A stretch of DNA of 64,000 bases from Bacillota bacterium. Lineage in GTDB: Bacteria; Bacillota; Desulfotomaculia; Desulfotomaculales; VENG01. Made by a program: the position numbers and the translations under genes. The stretch lies in assembly GCA_009711705.1 (NCBI GenBank), contig VENG01000015.1:129709-193708 (forward strand). Reading direction: 5' to 3'. Under the pieces are notes generated by a model. That model was given only the letters and a program-made list of their open reading frames with translations. It made no database searches and had not been told where the DNA came from. Below are positions 8,923 through 18,344 of this stretch, piece by piece; position 1 is the stretch's first letter, and each line of letters starts with the position of its first letter.

Positions 8923-9690
8923 CTACCGGACAAATTGTTGTATTGCACTTTCCACTGTAGGAACGTTCATGCAGGTATTTACGCAAGGCCCGTGGGGCCT
9001 TATGTTCATGACCCCCAACACTGGAATAGGGTTAGCATCCAGTATTCCAGACGTAAGGTCACGCTCACAGGCAATGGCAACTATAGCCCGCGGCTTATAC
9101 TCTTTTACATACTTGCGGGCTAAGGTTCCACCGGTTGCCATACCAATGTTGACACCATACTCATCGCGCATCTTTAAAAGGTCATCAACATTACATTTCC
9201 CACAGCGGCGGCAATTTTCAATATCAGTCGTAATCTTATAAGGACATGAGCTTCGCTGGAGACAATGCGGGGCCAATATAAGTATACTTTCAGGTTTGAG
9301 CTTTATATGCATGGCCTCTATAAGCTGGTTATTCACTTGTACAAAGGAGTTTCGAATGCGGTCCATATCAATACGGAAAACTTTTCCAACGCCTAGAACC
9401 AATGGGAAAAAGGTATTTAAGGCAATACGCATAGGCCCTTGCAGCCATTTAACGTTTTTTGACAGCCAAAGTGTAAGCAGTATACCTGCCAGCCCAAATC
9501 CTACCAGAACTACCGTCCCCACAAGGACCAATATAAGTACCAGCAGCACTAACTGGTAAGCTGCCGATTGTTGAGGACTGACAATTAGGTACCAAACCGC
9601 CAGAGCCAAACCACCAGCAGTCAACAGGCTGGCCGTCAAAAGCCCTATGAACAGCCTTTTTCTCTCGTTAACCTGAATTAGGCTACTCAT
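8923..9690 (-). CDS. DUF116 membrane protein with a cysteine cluster
   Basis: 255-aa protein with two N-terminal hydrophobic segments (about 13-35 and 40-75) followed by a soluble domain rich in cysteines: CLQRSSCPYK, CRRCGKCN and a C-terminal GPCVNTCMNVPT segment, which could hold a metal or Fe-S centre. It matches what I know as DUF116, an uncharacterised family often placed beside fmt in Clostridia. The start overlaps the fmt stop by ATGA, so translation is probably coupled. No biochemical role can be read from the sequence. Confidence 0.85.
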   Translation of the reverse strand: MSSLIQVNERKRLFIGLLTASLLTAGGLALAVWYLIVSPQQSAAYQLVLLVLILVLVGTVVLVGFGLAGILLTLWLSKNVKWLQGPMRIALNTFFPLVLGVGKVFRIDMDRIRNSFVQVNNQLIEAMHIKLKPESILILAPHCLQRSSCPYKITTDIENCRRCGKCNVDDLLKMRDEYGVNIGMATGGTLARKYVKEYKPRAIVAIACERDLTSGILDANPIPVLGVMNIRPHGPCVNTCMNVPTVESAIQQFVR

Positions 9691-10643
9691 TCCATACCGT
9701 CCTCTCCTGTATCATTACCCAAAACTACACTCTGTACCGGGGAGTACCCTCTAAGGAATTGCGCAGCATCCATTCTTTTTCGCCCTTGAAGCTGCAATTC
9801 GGTTATTAACACCTTCCCTTTTCCTGCCTCGACCACAATCCCTTTACCTGGGTCTATATCCACCACCGAACCAGGAGTGCTTGTCCCTTGTAAGTTGCCG
9901 ATATCCTCCACCCTCCATATCTTAAGAACTTTTCCGTTAAGATATGTTCTGGCACCAGGCCAAGGATTCAAACCTCTGACCAGATTCTTAATCTCCCGGG
10001 CGGATTTATTCCAATGTATTATTTCGTCTTCCCGGCTTAATGGAGGGGCGTAAGTAGCATCTTCTCCATTTTGTGGTTCCCTTGCCACCTCACCGGCTTC
10101 CAGCCCGTAAAGTGTTTTAATCAGCAATCGGGCACCGCTTTGAGCCAGGCGGTCATGCAAGTCTCCCGTGGTCTCATTCTCACCTATGGATACAGTTTCC
10201 CGGAAGAGCATATCACCGGTATCCAACCCGCTGTTCATAAACATAGTAGTAACCCCGGTCACTGTTTCGCCATTGATTATCGCCCGGTGAATAGGAGCGG
10301 AACCCCTGTATTTAGGCAATAAGGAAGCATGAACATTAATGCATCCCAACGAGGGCAAAGCAAGTATTTCAGGGCTTAAAATCTTGCCAAAGGCCACGAC
10401 CACTATTACCGTGGGATCTATCTCCTGCAAGCGGCTTTTTATCTCGGATAATTTTTGGGGCTGCCAAACCGGTAATCCCAGCAATTCGGAAAACTGCTTA
10501 ACCTGTGTGGGTACTAATTTTCTGCCCCTCCCCCGCGGTCTGTCAGGCTGCGTTACTACAGCTGCTATGTGATTTCCGCTCTCAGCCAGGGCGCTAAGAG
10601 ACGGAATGGCAAAATCAGGGGAACCCATAAAAACTATTTTCAT
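9687..10643 (-). CDS. fmt: Methionyl-tRNA formyltransferase
   Basis: Transfers a formyl group from 10-formyl-THF to initiator Met-tRNA. The protein opens with MKIVFMGSPDFA, has the folate-binding segment NVHASLLPKYRGSAPIH at about 110-125 and a C-terminal OB-like tRNA-binding domain; about 318 aa is normal. Two in-frame ATGs lie at 10649 and 10643; the second is chosen because GGAGAA is six bases upstream, while it abuts the first. It pairs with def upstream, the usual formylation/deformylation couple. Confidence 0.96.
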   Translation of the reverse strand: MKIVFMGSPDFAIPSLSALAESGNHIAAVVTQPDRPRGRGRKLVPTQVKQFSELLGLPVWQPQKLSEIKSRLQEIDPTVIVVVAFGKILSPEILALPSLGCINVHASLLPKYRGSAPIHRAIINGETVTGVTTMFMNSGLDTGDMLFRETVSIGENETTGDLHDRLAQSGARLLIKTLYGLEAGEVAREPQNGEDATYAPPLSREDEIIHWNKSAREIKNLVRGLNPWPGARTYLNGKVLKIWRVEDIGNLQGTSTPGSVVDIDPGKGIVVEAGKGKVLITELQLQGRKRMDAAQFLRGYSPVQSVVLGNDTGEDGME

Positions 10644-10752
10644 GGCCATTTCTCCAATAACCTTTATTGTTATTCATTTCCTGAAACCTGCCGCGACAGT
10701 CATACCTGGTAAAACCTTCACCGGCAGGGTTTTGAATACCTTACGGTAATTA

Positions 10753-11205
10753 TCAATCTTTTCTCAGCTTAACCGCTTTATCAATAAAGAGTATCCCATT
10801 GAGATGGTCAATTTCGTGCTGAAAAGCCCGGGCTAAATACTCAACTGCATTATATTCAACTTCCTGGCCATTACGGTCAAGCCCACGTACAGTTACTTTG
10901 GTAGGTCGCGGCACATCACCCACAACTCCGGGAACGCTTAGACAGCCCTCAGCCTCGGTTGCACTCCCTTCAACTTCTACAACTATGGGGTTAATGAGTT
11001 CAATGAGGCCGTTACCGACATCAATGGTAATTACACGCTTAGAAACGCCAATTTGCGGCGCCGCCAGGCCAACCCCTTTATACTCATACATGGTATCCTT
11101 CATATTATCCAATAGTTTAAATATACTGCGGTCAATTTTTGTTACTTCTTTGGCATTTTTTCGAAGGATATCATCTTCCGCCTCTACTACTTTATATACC
11201 GCCAC
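10753..11205 (-). CDS. def: Peptide deformylase
   Basis: Removes the formyl group from nascent peptides. All three metalloenzyme motifs are present: GVGLAAPQIG, EGCLSVPG (metal cysteine) and QHEIDHLNG (two metal histidines and the catalytic glutamate). At 150 aa it is of the short type 1 class. It follows priA by 17 bp and precedes fmt by about 110 bp, in the priA-def-fmt order of Firmicutes. Confidence 0.97.
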   Translation of the reverse strand: MAVYKVVEAEDDILRKNAKEVTKIDRSIFKLLDNMKDTMYEYKGVGLAAPQIGVSKRVITIDVGNGLIELINPIVVEVEGSATEAEGCLSVPGVVGDVPRPTKVTVRGLDRNGQEVEYNAVEYLARAFQHEIDHLNGILFIDKAVKLRKD

Positions 11206-11222
11206 CGTAATTCACTCCTTAA

Positions 11223-13454
11223 TTACATCATGTTATAGGGATCTATATCTATACTGAACCTTGTTGACTTACCCGTACCCTTTTTCTGTACAGCAGACGA
11301 CGCTTTTTTAACCGCTTCTCTCAAATAACTCTCGTCTGTACTCCATAATACCACGTGCAGGCGATAATTTCCACGCACCCGTGCCAAAGGCGCAGGCGCA
11401 GGGCCTACAGCCATTAGCTTATTCATATCTTCGAGATAGCCATTTAATGCACTGAAGGCGGTTTCTGCAAGTTCCATGGCCTTTGTCTCTTCCCGGCTCG
11501 AGAAAACTAAGCGGGCCATCTTAGTATATGGGGGATATTGCAATTGTTTACGTATTTGCATTTCGGTTTTAAAAAAGCCTGGATAATCACCCGCAGCAGC
11601 TGCCTCTATGGCATAATGATCAGGGTTATAGGTTTGAATTATAACTTCGCCTGGAATATCCCCCCGGCCGGCACGGCCCGAGACTTGCGTTATAAGTTGA
11701 AAAGTACGCTCGGATGCCCGGAAATCGGGCATATTCAAACCCATATCAGCGCTCACAATCCCCACCAGTGTGACGCCGGGAAGATTAAGGCCCTTGGCAA
11801 TCATTTGTGTACCAATCAGTATATCCGCTTCTCTGGCAGAAAAAGAATCCAGTATTCGCTGGTGGGCTCCCTTGCGGCCTGTTGTATCAGAATCCATTCT
11901 CAAAATACGGGCCTCTGGAAACAATTCCGCTGCTTCCTCTTCTACCTTTTGTGTACCTGTACCTAAATAATTTATGTGTTGGCTATGGCATTCCGGACAT
12001 AAGCCAGGCGCTAATTGTGAGTAACCGCAGTAGTGACAGCGAAGCTTTCCATGCACATGATATGTTAACGAGATATCACAATTAGGGCACTTCATTACCA
12101 GTCCACATTCTCTGCAGACAATGAATGTATGAAACCCTCTGCGGTTTAAAAAAAGAATGGCCTGTTCTTGCTTTTCCATTCTGGTTTTAACCGCCTGGAA
12201 TAATTGAGAACTAAAAATTCCGTTATTACCCGATTTAAATTCCCGTCGCATATCCACAACAGTTATATCAGGCATAGGACGGTTATCAATACGATTTTTC
12301 ATGTCCAGCAAGCAATACTGCCCTCCTTTTAAGGACCGGCAATAGCTTTCCAACGAGGGTGTTGCAGTGCCAAGAATGGTAACGCCTTTATTTAAGTGTG
12401 CCCGAAAAAGGGCTACGGCACGAGCGTGATAACGAGGCGTCTCATCTTGTTTATAGCTAAACTCGTGTTCTTCATCAACTATTATTATGCCAGGGTCTCT
12501 AATAGGGGCAAATATTGCTGACCTCGCTCCCAAAACCACCGGAGAATCTCCCCGTGAAATTCTTTCCCACTGGTCATATCGCTCTCCGTGCGACATGCGG
12601 CTGTGAAGCACCGCCACCTTGTCTCCGTAACGTTCTTTAAAAAACTTGATCATTTGCGGGGTAAGGGAAATCTCCGGCACCAATACAATTGCCCCCCGTC
12701 CCAAAGACAGGGCGTGGGCAATACTGCGCAAATAAACTTCTGTTTTACCGCTTCCCGTTACACCATGCAGCAGAAACACCTTGTGCAACCCATTTTCCAT
12801 GCTTGTTTTAATCTGCGCCACAACTGCGGTTTGTTCTTCGGACAAGTGGGGTAGATTATTCATCTTATTGAATTCGGAAAAAGGCTTTCGCTCCATAGTC
12901 TTTTCAGTAAATTTTAATAGCTCTTTATTAACCAAGCTGTCTATTACCCGGTAAGAAGCACCGGACTGTTCCGATAACTGTTTTTTAGTTAAGCCCGGAG
13001 TATATGCTGCCGCATAAACAACTGCCGCCTGTTTGACCGCGCGTCCTAATGTACCCATCACCTTGTCCAGAGCTTCACTGGAGAAATTTATATAATAATA
13101 TTTTACCTTAGGAGGGTTAGTTCTGTGCAGCTTGGGATGAGCAATACACTGCAAGGTACGCTGAGGCGGGCTTAGGTAATAGCTGGAAATCCATCTGGCT
13201 ATCCTAAGTTGCTCCCCGCTGAACACTTGGCCATCATCAAATAGACGGATAATCTCCTTTGGTTCCTTTACTTCACAAGTGTCGGTAAAACCTACCACAA
13301 AGCCACTCACTTTTCTTTTACCAAGCGGCACCAGCACTTTGCAGCCAATTGAGATTTCATCATCCAGCGTGGCAGGAATCCGGTAATGAAGTGGTTTTTG
13401 TAAACCCACCCCGCCGACCTCTACGATTACTTCCGCCACTTTCCCGGCAGACAA
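11223..13454 (-). CDS. priA: Primosomal replication-restart helicase
   Basis: 743-aa superfamily 2 helicase that reloads the replisome at collapsed forks. N-terminal DNA-binding domain, then Walker A GVTGSGKTEVY, the DEEH box (VDEEHEFSYKQ), a zinc-binding insertion with four CxxC pairs at about 443-485 (CRECG, CPNC, CHYC, CPEC), and the helicase C lobe with SGRAGRG. The start is a TTG at 13454 with GGAGGG nine bases upstream; an ATG at 13461 is out of frame. Confidence 0.96.
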   Translation of the reverse strand: MSAGKVAEVIVEVGGVGLQKPLHYRIPATLDDEISIGCKVLVPLGKRKVSGFVVGFTDTCEVKEPKEIIRLFDDGQVFSGEQLRIARWISSYYLSPPQRTLQCIAHPKLHRTNPPKVKYYYINFSSEALDKVMGTLGRAVKQAAVVYAAAYTPGLTKKQLSEQSGASYRVIDSLVNKELLKFTEKTMERKPFSEFNKMNNLPHLSEEQTAVVAQIKTSMENGLHKVFLLHGVTGSGKTEVYLRSIAHALSLGRGAIVLVPEISLTPQMIKFFKERYGDKVAVLHSRMSHGERYDQWERISRGDSPVVLGARSAIFAPIRDPGIIIVDEEHEFSYKQDETPRYHARAVALFRAHLNKGVTILGTATPSLESYCRSLKGGQYCLLDMKNRIDNRPMPDITVVDMRREFKSGNNGIFSSQLFQAVKTRMEKQEQAILFLNRRGFHTFIVCRECGLVMKCPNCDISLTYHVHGKLRCHYCGYSQLAPGLCPECHSQHINYLGTGTQKVEEEAAELFPEARILRMDSDTTGRKGAHQRILDSFSAREADILIGTQMIAKGLNLPGVTLVGIVSADMGLNMPDFRASERTFQLITQVSGRAGRGDIPGEVIIQTYNPDHYAIEAAAAGDYPGFFKTEMQIRKQLQYPPYTKMARLVFSSREETKAMELAETAFSALNGYLEDMNKLMAVGPAPAPLARVRGNYRLHVVLWSTDESYLREAVKKASSAVQKKGTGKSTRFSIDIDPYNMM

Positions 13455-13542
13455 CAGACATCACCCTCCAACAACTTTGATCCCTTTAATTATAGATCAT
13501 AGATTTTTATATCTCAATTGATTCTATAGTAAACTAAACAAC

Positions 13543-13998
13543 TTAGCGGGGAGAGGAAAAATTGAAATTAATGTAGGGAATGGACTTATCTTTTGCGTCC
13601 ACCGCTGTTTTTCTTAAAGGGTTCTGCGGGGAAGGTGTCAAACCCTGCTCTTCTTTTTGATCATTCCCGGGTGGTGTTTCCCCTGCAAGGGGATGCCGTG
13701 GTGCATGAACAATGGTAATACTGTTTAACAAAATTTCTTCCTCAGAGGTTAACACACCGGCTTCAAAAGTGCGCTTCCTGATTTCCGCCCTGGGAATGAT
13801 GGCTGATATTTCATGTGGTACTTGCAAATTTACTTTTCGTTTAAGGCACATTTTTATATCTTCTATTTCAATTTCAACCTCGTCTACTTGCATGCCGGGG
13901 GAAAAACCACATTTGGTATGCTCTGCCTGTTTATTTTTCCCAGCTATTGCTTTTTTGCTCCCACCATGTTTTTTTGTTATTCTCGGTAGGCTAATCAT
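13543..13998 (-). CDS. Hypothetical protein, 151 aa, not recognised
   Basis: I do not recognise this protein. It has a basic N-terminus rich in Lys and Gly, an acidic central segment (VDEVEIEIEDIKMCL), a middle part with KVNLQVPHEISAIIPRAEIR that looks folded, and a low-complexity Pro/Gln/Lys tail. There is no signal peptide or membrane segment. It lies in the same direction between cysK and priA, where B. subtilis has no gene. The open frame without competing features and normal codon use suggest a real gene, but a family is not visible. Confidence 0.5.
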   Translation of the reverse strand: MISLPRITKKHGGSKKAIAGKNKQAEHTKCGFSPGMQVDEVEIEIEDIKMCLKRKVNLQVPHEISAIIPRAEIRKRTFEAGVLTSEEEILLNSITIVHAPRHPLAGETPPGNDQKEEQGLTPSPQNPLRKTAVDAKDKSIPYINFNFSSPR

Positions 13999-14061
13999 AA
14001 AAAGGCCTCCCGGACTTTACCCCTATTATATGTAAGTTGAGCAGTAATTGACAATGGACAG

Positions 14062-14092
14062 AACAAGACCCCCACTACGTGGGAGTCTTGTT
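14062..14092. terminator. Hairpin downstream of cysK
   Basis: A 14-bp stem (14062-14075 with 14079-14092, one G-U pair on the minus strand) and 3-base loop lie 20 bp after the cysK stop. The following minus-strand tract TTGTTCTGTC is only partly T-rich, so it may be a weak terminator or an mRNA 3' stabiliser. Confidence 0.5.
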
Positions 14093-14111
14093 AGCTGACG
14101 TATACGCATAA

Positions 14112-15035
14112 TTAGTTTGATGAGTAAAGATTCAAGCTTAAATATCGTTCACCGGTGTCCGGAAGAATGGTAAGAACTGTCTTTCCAGCTCCAAGCTTAC
14201 GTCCAACTTGCACGGCGGCATACACGGCTGCTCCACTGGATATTCCCGCTAATAGACCCTCTTCCTTTGCTAAACGTCTTGCCATTTCCATTGCTTGTTC
14301 ATCTGTCACCAGAAAAGTAGCATCAACTAGGCTTAAATCCAAGTTGTGGGGCACAAACCCGTCTCCTATACCCTGTATCCCATGCGTGCCCGGTGGACTA
14401 CCGGAAATCACCGCAGAATTCTCCGGTTCTACCGCGTATACTTGCATTTCTGGGTGCTTTGTCTTTAATACCCTGGTAACCCCTGACAATGTCCCCCCAG
14501 TGCCCACTCCAACAACAAAGGCATGCACAGGACAATCCAATTGACTGAGAATTTCTCTCGCGGTTGTTTGTTCATGGAAAGCAGGGTTGGCGGGATTGCC
14601 AAATTGATCCGGCATCCAAGCACCATCTATACTATTCACCAGTTCTCGGGCTTTCTTTATGGCCCCGCCAATATCTTCGTTTCCGGGAGTTAATACAACC
14701 TCTCCGCCGAAGGCCTTTACAAGCTGTCTTCTTTCTTTACTCATGGAATCGGGCATAACTATAATTACCCTGTAACCACGCACAGCACCGACCATGGCTA
14801 AACCAACGCCTTGATTACCACTTGTAGGCTCAACGATGGTTGAACCAGATTTAATCAAGCCTTTCTTTTCCGCATCAGAAACCATACCCCAAGCTGTTCT
14901 CGCCTTGATACTACCGCCAGGATTTAGCATTTCAAGTTTTCCAATGATCTTAGCGGGACAGTCGCCTTTTATCTTGTTTAGCAGTACAACCGGGGTACTC
15001 CCTATAACACTTAGAACGTCTTTACTAATCCCCAC
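14112..15035 (-). CDS. cysK: Cysteine synthase family PLP enzyme with an altered substrate loop
   Basis: 307-aa fold-type II PLP enzyme, normally O-acetylserine sulfhydrylase. The PLP lysine lies in NPGGSIKARTA and the phosphate-binding GTGGTLSG is intact. Two family positions differ: SIKDR is SIKAR here, and the substrate-binding TSGNTG loop reads TSGNQG. The gene is 34 bp after coaBC and read in the same direction, possibly part of the gmk-rpoZ-coaBC transcript. A related beta-replacing activity (O-phosphoserine or homocysteine-linked) cannot be excluded. Confidence 0.85.
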   Translation of the reverse strand: MGISKDVLSVIGSTPVVLLNKIKGDCPAKIIGKLEMLNPGGSIKARTAWGMVSDAEKKGLIKSGSTIVEPTSGNQGVGLAMVGAVRGYRVIIVMPDSMSKERRQLVKAFGGEVVLTPGNEDIGGAIKKARELVNSIDGAWMPDQFGNPANPAFHEQTTAREILSQLDCPVHAFVVGVGTGGTLSGVTRVLKTKHPEMQVYAVEPENSAVISGSPPGTHGIQGIGDGFVPHNLDLSLVDATFLVTDEQAMEMARRLAKEEGLLAGISSGAAVYAAVQVGRKLGAGKTVLTILPDTGERYLSLNLYSSN

Positions 15036-15068
15036 TGGATCACCGCCCCCGTATTACTCCTACCGTTA

Positions 15069-16286
15069 CTATTTACTTTTTTTAAGCATCCGAATATTGT
15101 CCAAAATAATATTACTTAAATCTTCTTTAGTCATCATAGGCAGCTGGTTAGCCTCTCCCCCGGCAAAGATCAACTTTGCAACATTGGTGTCAGTGCCGAA
15201 ACCCGCTCCGGGTACAGTAACATCATTGGCAACCATAAGATCTAAGTTTTTCTTAAATATCTTTTCCTTAGCATTCTTTTCCACATCTTGGGTTTCCGCC
15301 GCGAAACCTACCAGCAGCTGATGCTGTTTCCTTTTTCCTAATTCCAGTAATATATCAGGATTTCTTTTTAATTCCAACGTGAGGGCATTGCCGTTCTTTT
15401 TTATTTTTTGGGAAGCAACATTCTCAGGCATATAGTCCCCTACCGCGGCTGCTTTTATTACCACATCGACACACTCATAATGTTTCAGTACTTCATCATA
15501 CATCTCTTGTGCCGACTCAACCTCAATCAAATTAACTCCTTCGGGCGGCTTTGGATGTAAAACCCCACTAACCAGTATTACACGAGCCCCCCTTTTTCGT
15601 GCAGCACGGGCAATGGCAAATCCCATTTTCCCGCTGCTGCGATTGCTTATAAAACGCACCGGATCAATGGGCTCTCTGGTAGCTCCCGCAGTAACTAGTA
15701 TTGTATAGTCATTCAGATCCTGGTTTAATAACAGTTGATTCTCTAATTCCTTAATAATACTACCGGTTTCCGCTAACCGGCCGGGACCGGTATCACCACA
15801 GGCAAGGCGTCCGTAATCAGGCTCCACTACGGTATAACCGAACTCACGGAGTTTATTAATATTCGCCTGCACCGCCGGATGTTTATACATAGCCACATTC
15901 ATAGCTGGACAAACAATAACCAAATTCTGGCAGGCCAGCAACATAGTACCCATCAAATCATCGGCCATGCCACAAGCGGCACGGCCGATAAAGTGAGCTG
16001 TTGCAGGGGCGATTACTACTGCGTCGGCAATACGAGCCAGCTCTAAATGCGGGAAGTGCCATCCCGGTGGGGAATCAAACACATCAAGGTGAACCTTATT
16101 ACCGGAGATGGCTTCAAAAGTTACAGGCCCTATAAATTCTCTGGCTGCTTTAGTCATTACTACATGGACTTCAGCACCCCTTTTAGTAAGTAAGCTCACC
16201 AAATCGACAGTTTTGTAAGCGGCAATCCCACCGGAAACACCCACAACAACCTTATAACCGCGAAGATTTTGCTCTTTTCCGTACAT
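15069..16286 (-). CDS. coaBC: Bifunctional phosphopantothenoylcysteine decarboxylase/synthase
   Basis: Makes 4'-phosphopantetheine from 4'-phosphopantothenate and cysteine for CoA. The N-terminal flavoprotein CoaC half shows GVSGGIAAYK, the histidine region around GWHFPHLELA, PAMNVAMY and the cysteine lid RLACGDTG; the C-terminal CoaB half shows TAGATREPIDPVRFISN, SSGKMG and the KIKK motif. The ATG at 16286 is chosen because it overlaps the rpoZ stop (TAATG); an in-frame ATG at 16328 would lie inside rpoZ. Confidence 0.95.
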   Translation of the reverse strand: MYGKEQNLRGYKVVVGVSGGIAAYKTVDLVSLLTKRGAEVHVVMTKAAREFIGPVTFEAISGNKVHLDVFDSPPGWHFPHLELARIADAVVIAPATAHFIGRAACGMADDLMGTMLLACQNLVIVCPAMNVAMYKHPAVQANINKLREFGYTVVEPDYGRLACGDTGPGRLAETGSIIKELENQLLLNQDLNDYTILVTAGATREPIDPVRFISNRSSGKMGFAIARAARKRGARVILVSGVLHPKPPEGVNLIEVESAQEMYDEVLKHYECVDVVIKAAAVGDYMPENVASQKIKKNGNALTLELKRNPDILLELGKRKQHQLLVGFAAETQDVEKNAKEKIFKKNLDLMVANDVTVPGAGFGTDTNVAKLIFAGGEANQLPMMTKEDLSNIILDNIRMLKKSK

Positions 16287-16516
16287 TATTTTATGCCCTG
16301 CTTTGTACGTCGAAATTTTATTCCGCATTTTACAATTTCATTAAGAGCATAAGTCACCGGCTTGGCAGTTTCTTCGTTACCGTCGTCACCTTTTTCCGCT
16401 TTATCTGTAATAGCCCGTGCCCTTTTTGCTGCTACCACAACTAATGAATATCGACTGTCCATTTTCTCCATTAGTTGATCCAGTGGCGGCTGTCCCATTG
16501 CCATGTTTTTTGCCAT
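16286..16516 (-). CDS. rpoZ: RNA polymerase omega subunit
   Basis: 76-aa omega subunit that stabilises beta-prime. The PPLDQLMEKMDSRYSLVVVAAKRAR segment is the conserved core, with the AKRAR helix. It follows gmk by 16 bp and shares one base with coaBC, the standard gmk-rpoZ-coaBC order. Confidence 0.94.
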   Translation of the reverse strand: MAKNMAMGQPPLDQLMEKMDSRYSLVVVAAKRARAITDKAEKGDDGNEETAKPVTYALNEIVKCGIKFRRTKQGIK

Positions 16517-16532
16517 TATACCACCTCACAAT

Positions 16533-17135
16533 TTAATCAAGCCAGTTTGAGTTCAAGCACTGGCAAAACGGCCTACAGCCTTCTGCCTCGATGATGAAAT
16601 TTATCCTCTTTGCAGCTTCCTCTACATTGTCGTTGATGATAAGATAATTATACCTATATAACAATTTAACTTCTCTTTTAGCCCACTCCAACCGCGTCTG
16701 TATCTCTTCCGGAGCATCAGTTTTCCGTCCCTTTAGCCTTGCCCCTAATTCTTCCGGAGTTGGAGGCAGTAAAAAAATTAAGACAGCTTCGTTAAACCTC
16801 TCTTTGACTTGCAAAGCACCCTGCACGTCAATTTCCAAAACCACGTCTAGCCCTTGGTTTAAGGCATCTTCAACCGGCATACGAGGGGTACCGTAGTAAT
16901 AAGTATACACTTCGGCCCATTCTAGTAATTCATTTGCCTCAATCATTTGCTCAAATTCTTCCCGGCTGACAAAATAATAGTCCGTCCCATGCACCTCACC
17001 GGGCCGGGGTGCCCGAGTAGTTGCAGAAACGGAATAATACAAGTTGTTACGATACCGACCTAAGGCTTGGCGCACTGTACCTTTACCGGACCCTGAAGGT
17101 CCGGATAACACTATTAAGTTTCCCTTGTCGGACAT
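16533..17135 (-). CDS. gmk: Guanylate kinase
   Basis: Phosphorylates GMP to GDP. The 200-aa product has the P-loop GPSGSGKGTVRQ near the N-terminus, the GMP-binding TTRAPRPGEVHGTDYYFV segment and the lid with ARLKGRKTD. It is 18 bp downstream of remA in a five-gene run from yicC to coaBC. Confidence 0.97.
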   Translation of the reverse strand: MSDKGNLIVLSGPSGSGKGTVRQALGRYRNNLYYSVSATTRAPRPGEVHGTDYYFVSREEFEQMIEANELLEWAEVYTYYYGTPRMPVEDALNQGLDVVLEIDVQGALQVKERFNEAVLIFLLPPTPEELGARLKGRKTDAPEEIQTRLEWAKREVKLLYRYNYLIINDNVEEAAKRINFIIEAEGCRPFCQCLNSNWLD

Positions 17136-17153
17136 TTTATCTATCCCACCTGA

Positions 17154-17435
17154 CTACTCACTATCTGTAACAGAATTCTGATTTAAATTTGATTCCTTAT
17201 TAACCAGACGGTGGGCTACCGTTTCCGGCTGAACAGCAGAGAGAATTACATGATCACTGTCCGTAATAATAACTGCACGTGTGCGCCTACCATATGTGGC
17301 ATCCACCAACATCCCCCGGTCACGGGCCTCGGTAATGATCCGTTTAATGGGAGCTGATTCGGGGCTGACAATAGCAATGATCCGGTTTGCCGAGACGATA
17401 TTGCCAAAACCAATATTAATTAGTTTTATTTCCAT
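17154..17435 (-). CDS. remA: RemA/DUF370 DNA-binding regulator
   Basis: 93-aa protein of the RemA family, an oligomeric DNA-binding activator of matrix genes in B. subtilis. The conserved core is [24 protein letters not shown] and [12 protein letters not shown]. The position between yicC and gmk is the family norm. Its targets here are unknown, and no biofilm matrix operon is seen in the window. Confidence 0.93.
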   Translation of the reverse strand: MEIKLINIGFGNIVSANRIIAIVSPESAPIKRIITEARDRGMLVDATYGRRTRAVIITDSDHVILSAVQPETVAHRLVNKESNLNQNSVTDSE

Positions 17436-17465
17436 TTTATTTTCCTCCCTACCAGTATAGCCCTA

Positions 17466-18344
17466 TTATTCGATATTTTGAACTTGTTCCCTGATCTTCT
17501 CCACTTCACTTTTTACCTCAACAACCAACTGGCTTATAGCCAGGTCGTTGGCCTTAGACCCAATGGTGTTAATTTCCCTGTTCATTTCTTGTACCAAAAA
17601 ATCCATTTTACGCCCCACGGGTTCCGGAGAGCCCAGGCATTTGTCAGCCTGGTAAAGGTGACTGTTTAGCCTGACCACTTCTTCAGTAATATTAGAACGT
17701 TCAGCAAATATGGCAACTTCAGTCGCCAACCGCTCTTGGTCCACTGTTCCCTCCTTCATTAATTCCTTCAAGCGAGATTCCAAACGTTGACGGTGGTCAT
17801 CCACAACCAAAGGTGCTCGTTCTTCTATCTGTTCATTTATCTGCCCAATGGAATTAATTCTCCCCTTTAAATCTTTGGAAAGTCTTTCTCCTTCAGTTTC
17901 CCTCATGCTTACCAAACCGGTAATAGCCTGTATAAGAGCTTCTTTTACATAAGGCCACCACTGTTCCACATCCTCTTCCGGCTCTACTACCGTCAATACA
18001 TCGGGGAACTTTACTAAATCCTGAAAAGATGGCTTACCCGGTAGTTCCAAAAATGTCTGTAACTCTTCTATAGCCTTATAATAAGATTCCGCTAAAACTT
18101 TGTCAACTTTTACCGTTACCGGCTTTTGTTCATCTACCTCCACCGAAAAAAAGCCGTCAATACGCCCCCGGGATACATATTCTTGGATTACCCGTTTGCT
18201 TTTTTCTTCCAAAGATATCATGGATCTTGGCATTCTAAGAAATGTTTCATTAAATCGATGATTTACCGCCTTCAACTCCACGGTAAACCTTTTGCCTTTA
18301 CCATGGGCCTCACCGCGACCAAATCCAGTCATACTTTTTATCAA
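17466..18344 (-). CDS. yicC: YicC/YloC family endoribonuclease
   Basis: 292-aa protein of the YicC family; E. coli YicC is an RNase that takes part in sRNA turnover. The N-terminal signature LIKSMTGFGRGE and the C-terminal EMNREINTIGSKA are present. The start is taken as the TTG at 18344, which has AGGTGGTGG upstream and restores the canonical MIKSMTGFG terminus. An ATG at 18377 in frame has no ribosome site. Confidence 0.92.
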   Translation of the reverse strand: MIKSMTGFGRGEAHGKGKRFTVELKAVNHRFNETFLRMPRSMISLEEKSKRVIQEYVSRGRIDGFFSVEVDEQKPVTVKVDKVLAESYYKAIEELQTFLELPGKPSFQDLVKFPDVLTVVEPEEDVEQWWPYVKEALIQAITGLVSMRETEGERLSKDLKGRINSIGQINEQIEERAPLVVDDHRQRLESRLKELMKEGTVDQERLATEVAIFAERSNITEEVVRLNSHLYQADKCLGSPEPVGRKMDFLVQEMNREINTIGSKANDLAISQLVVEVKSEVEKIREQVQNIE

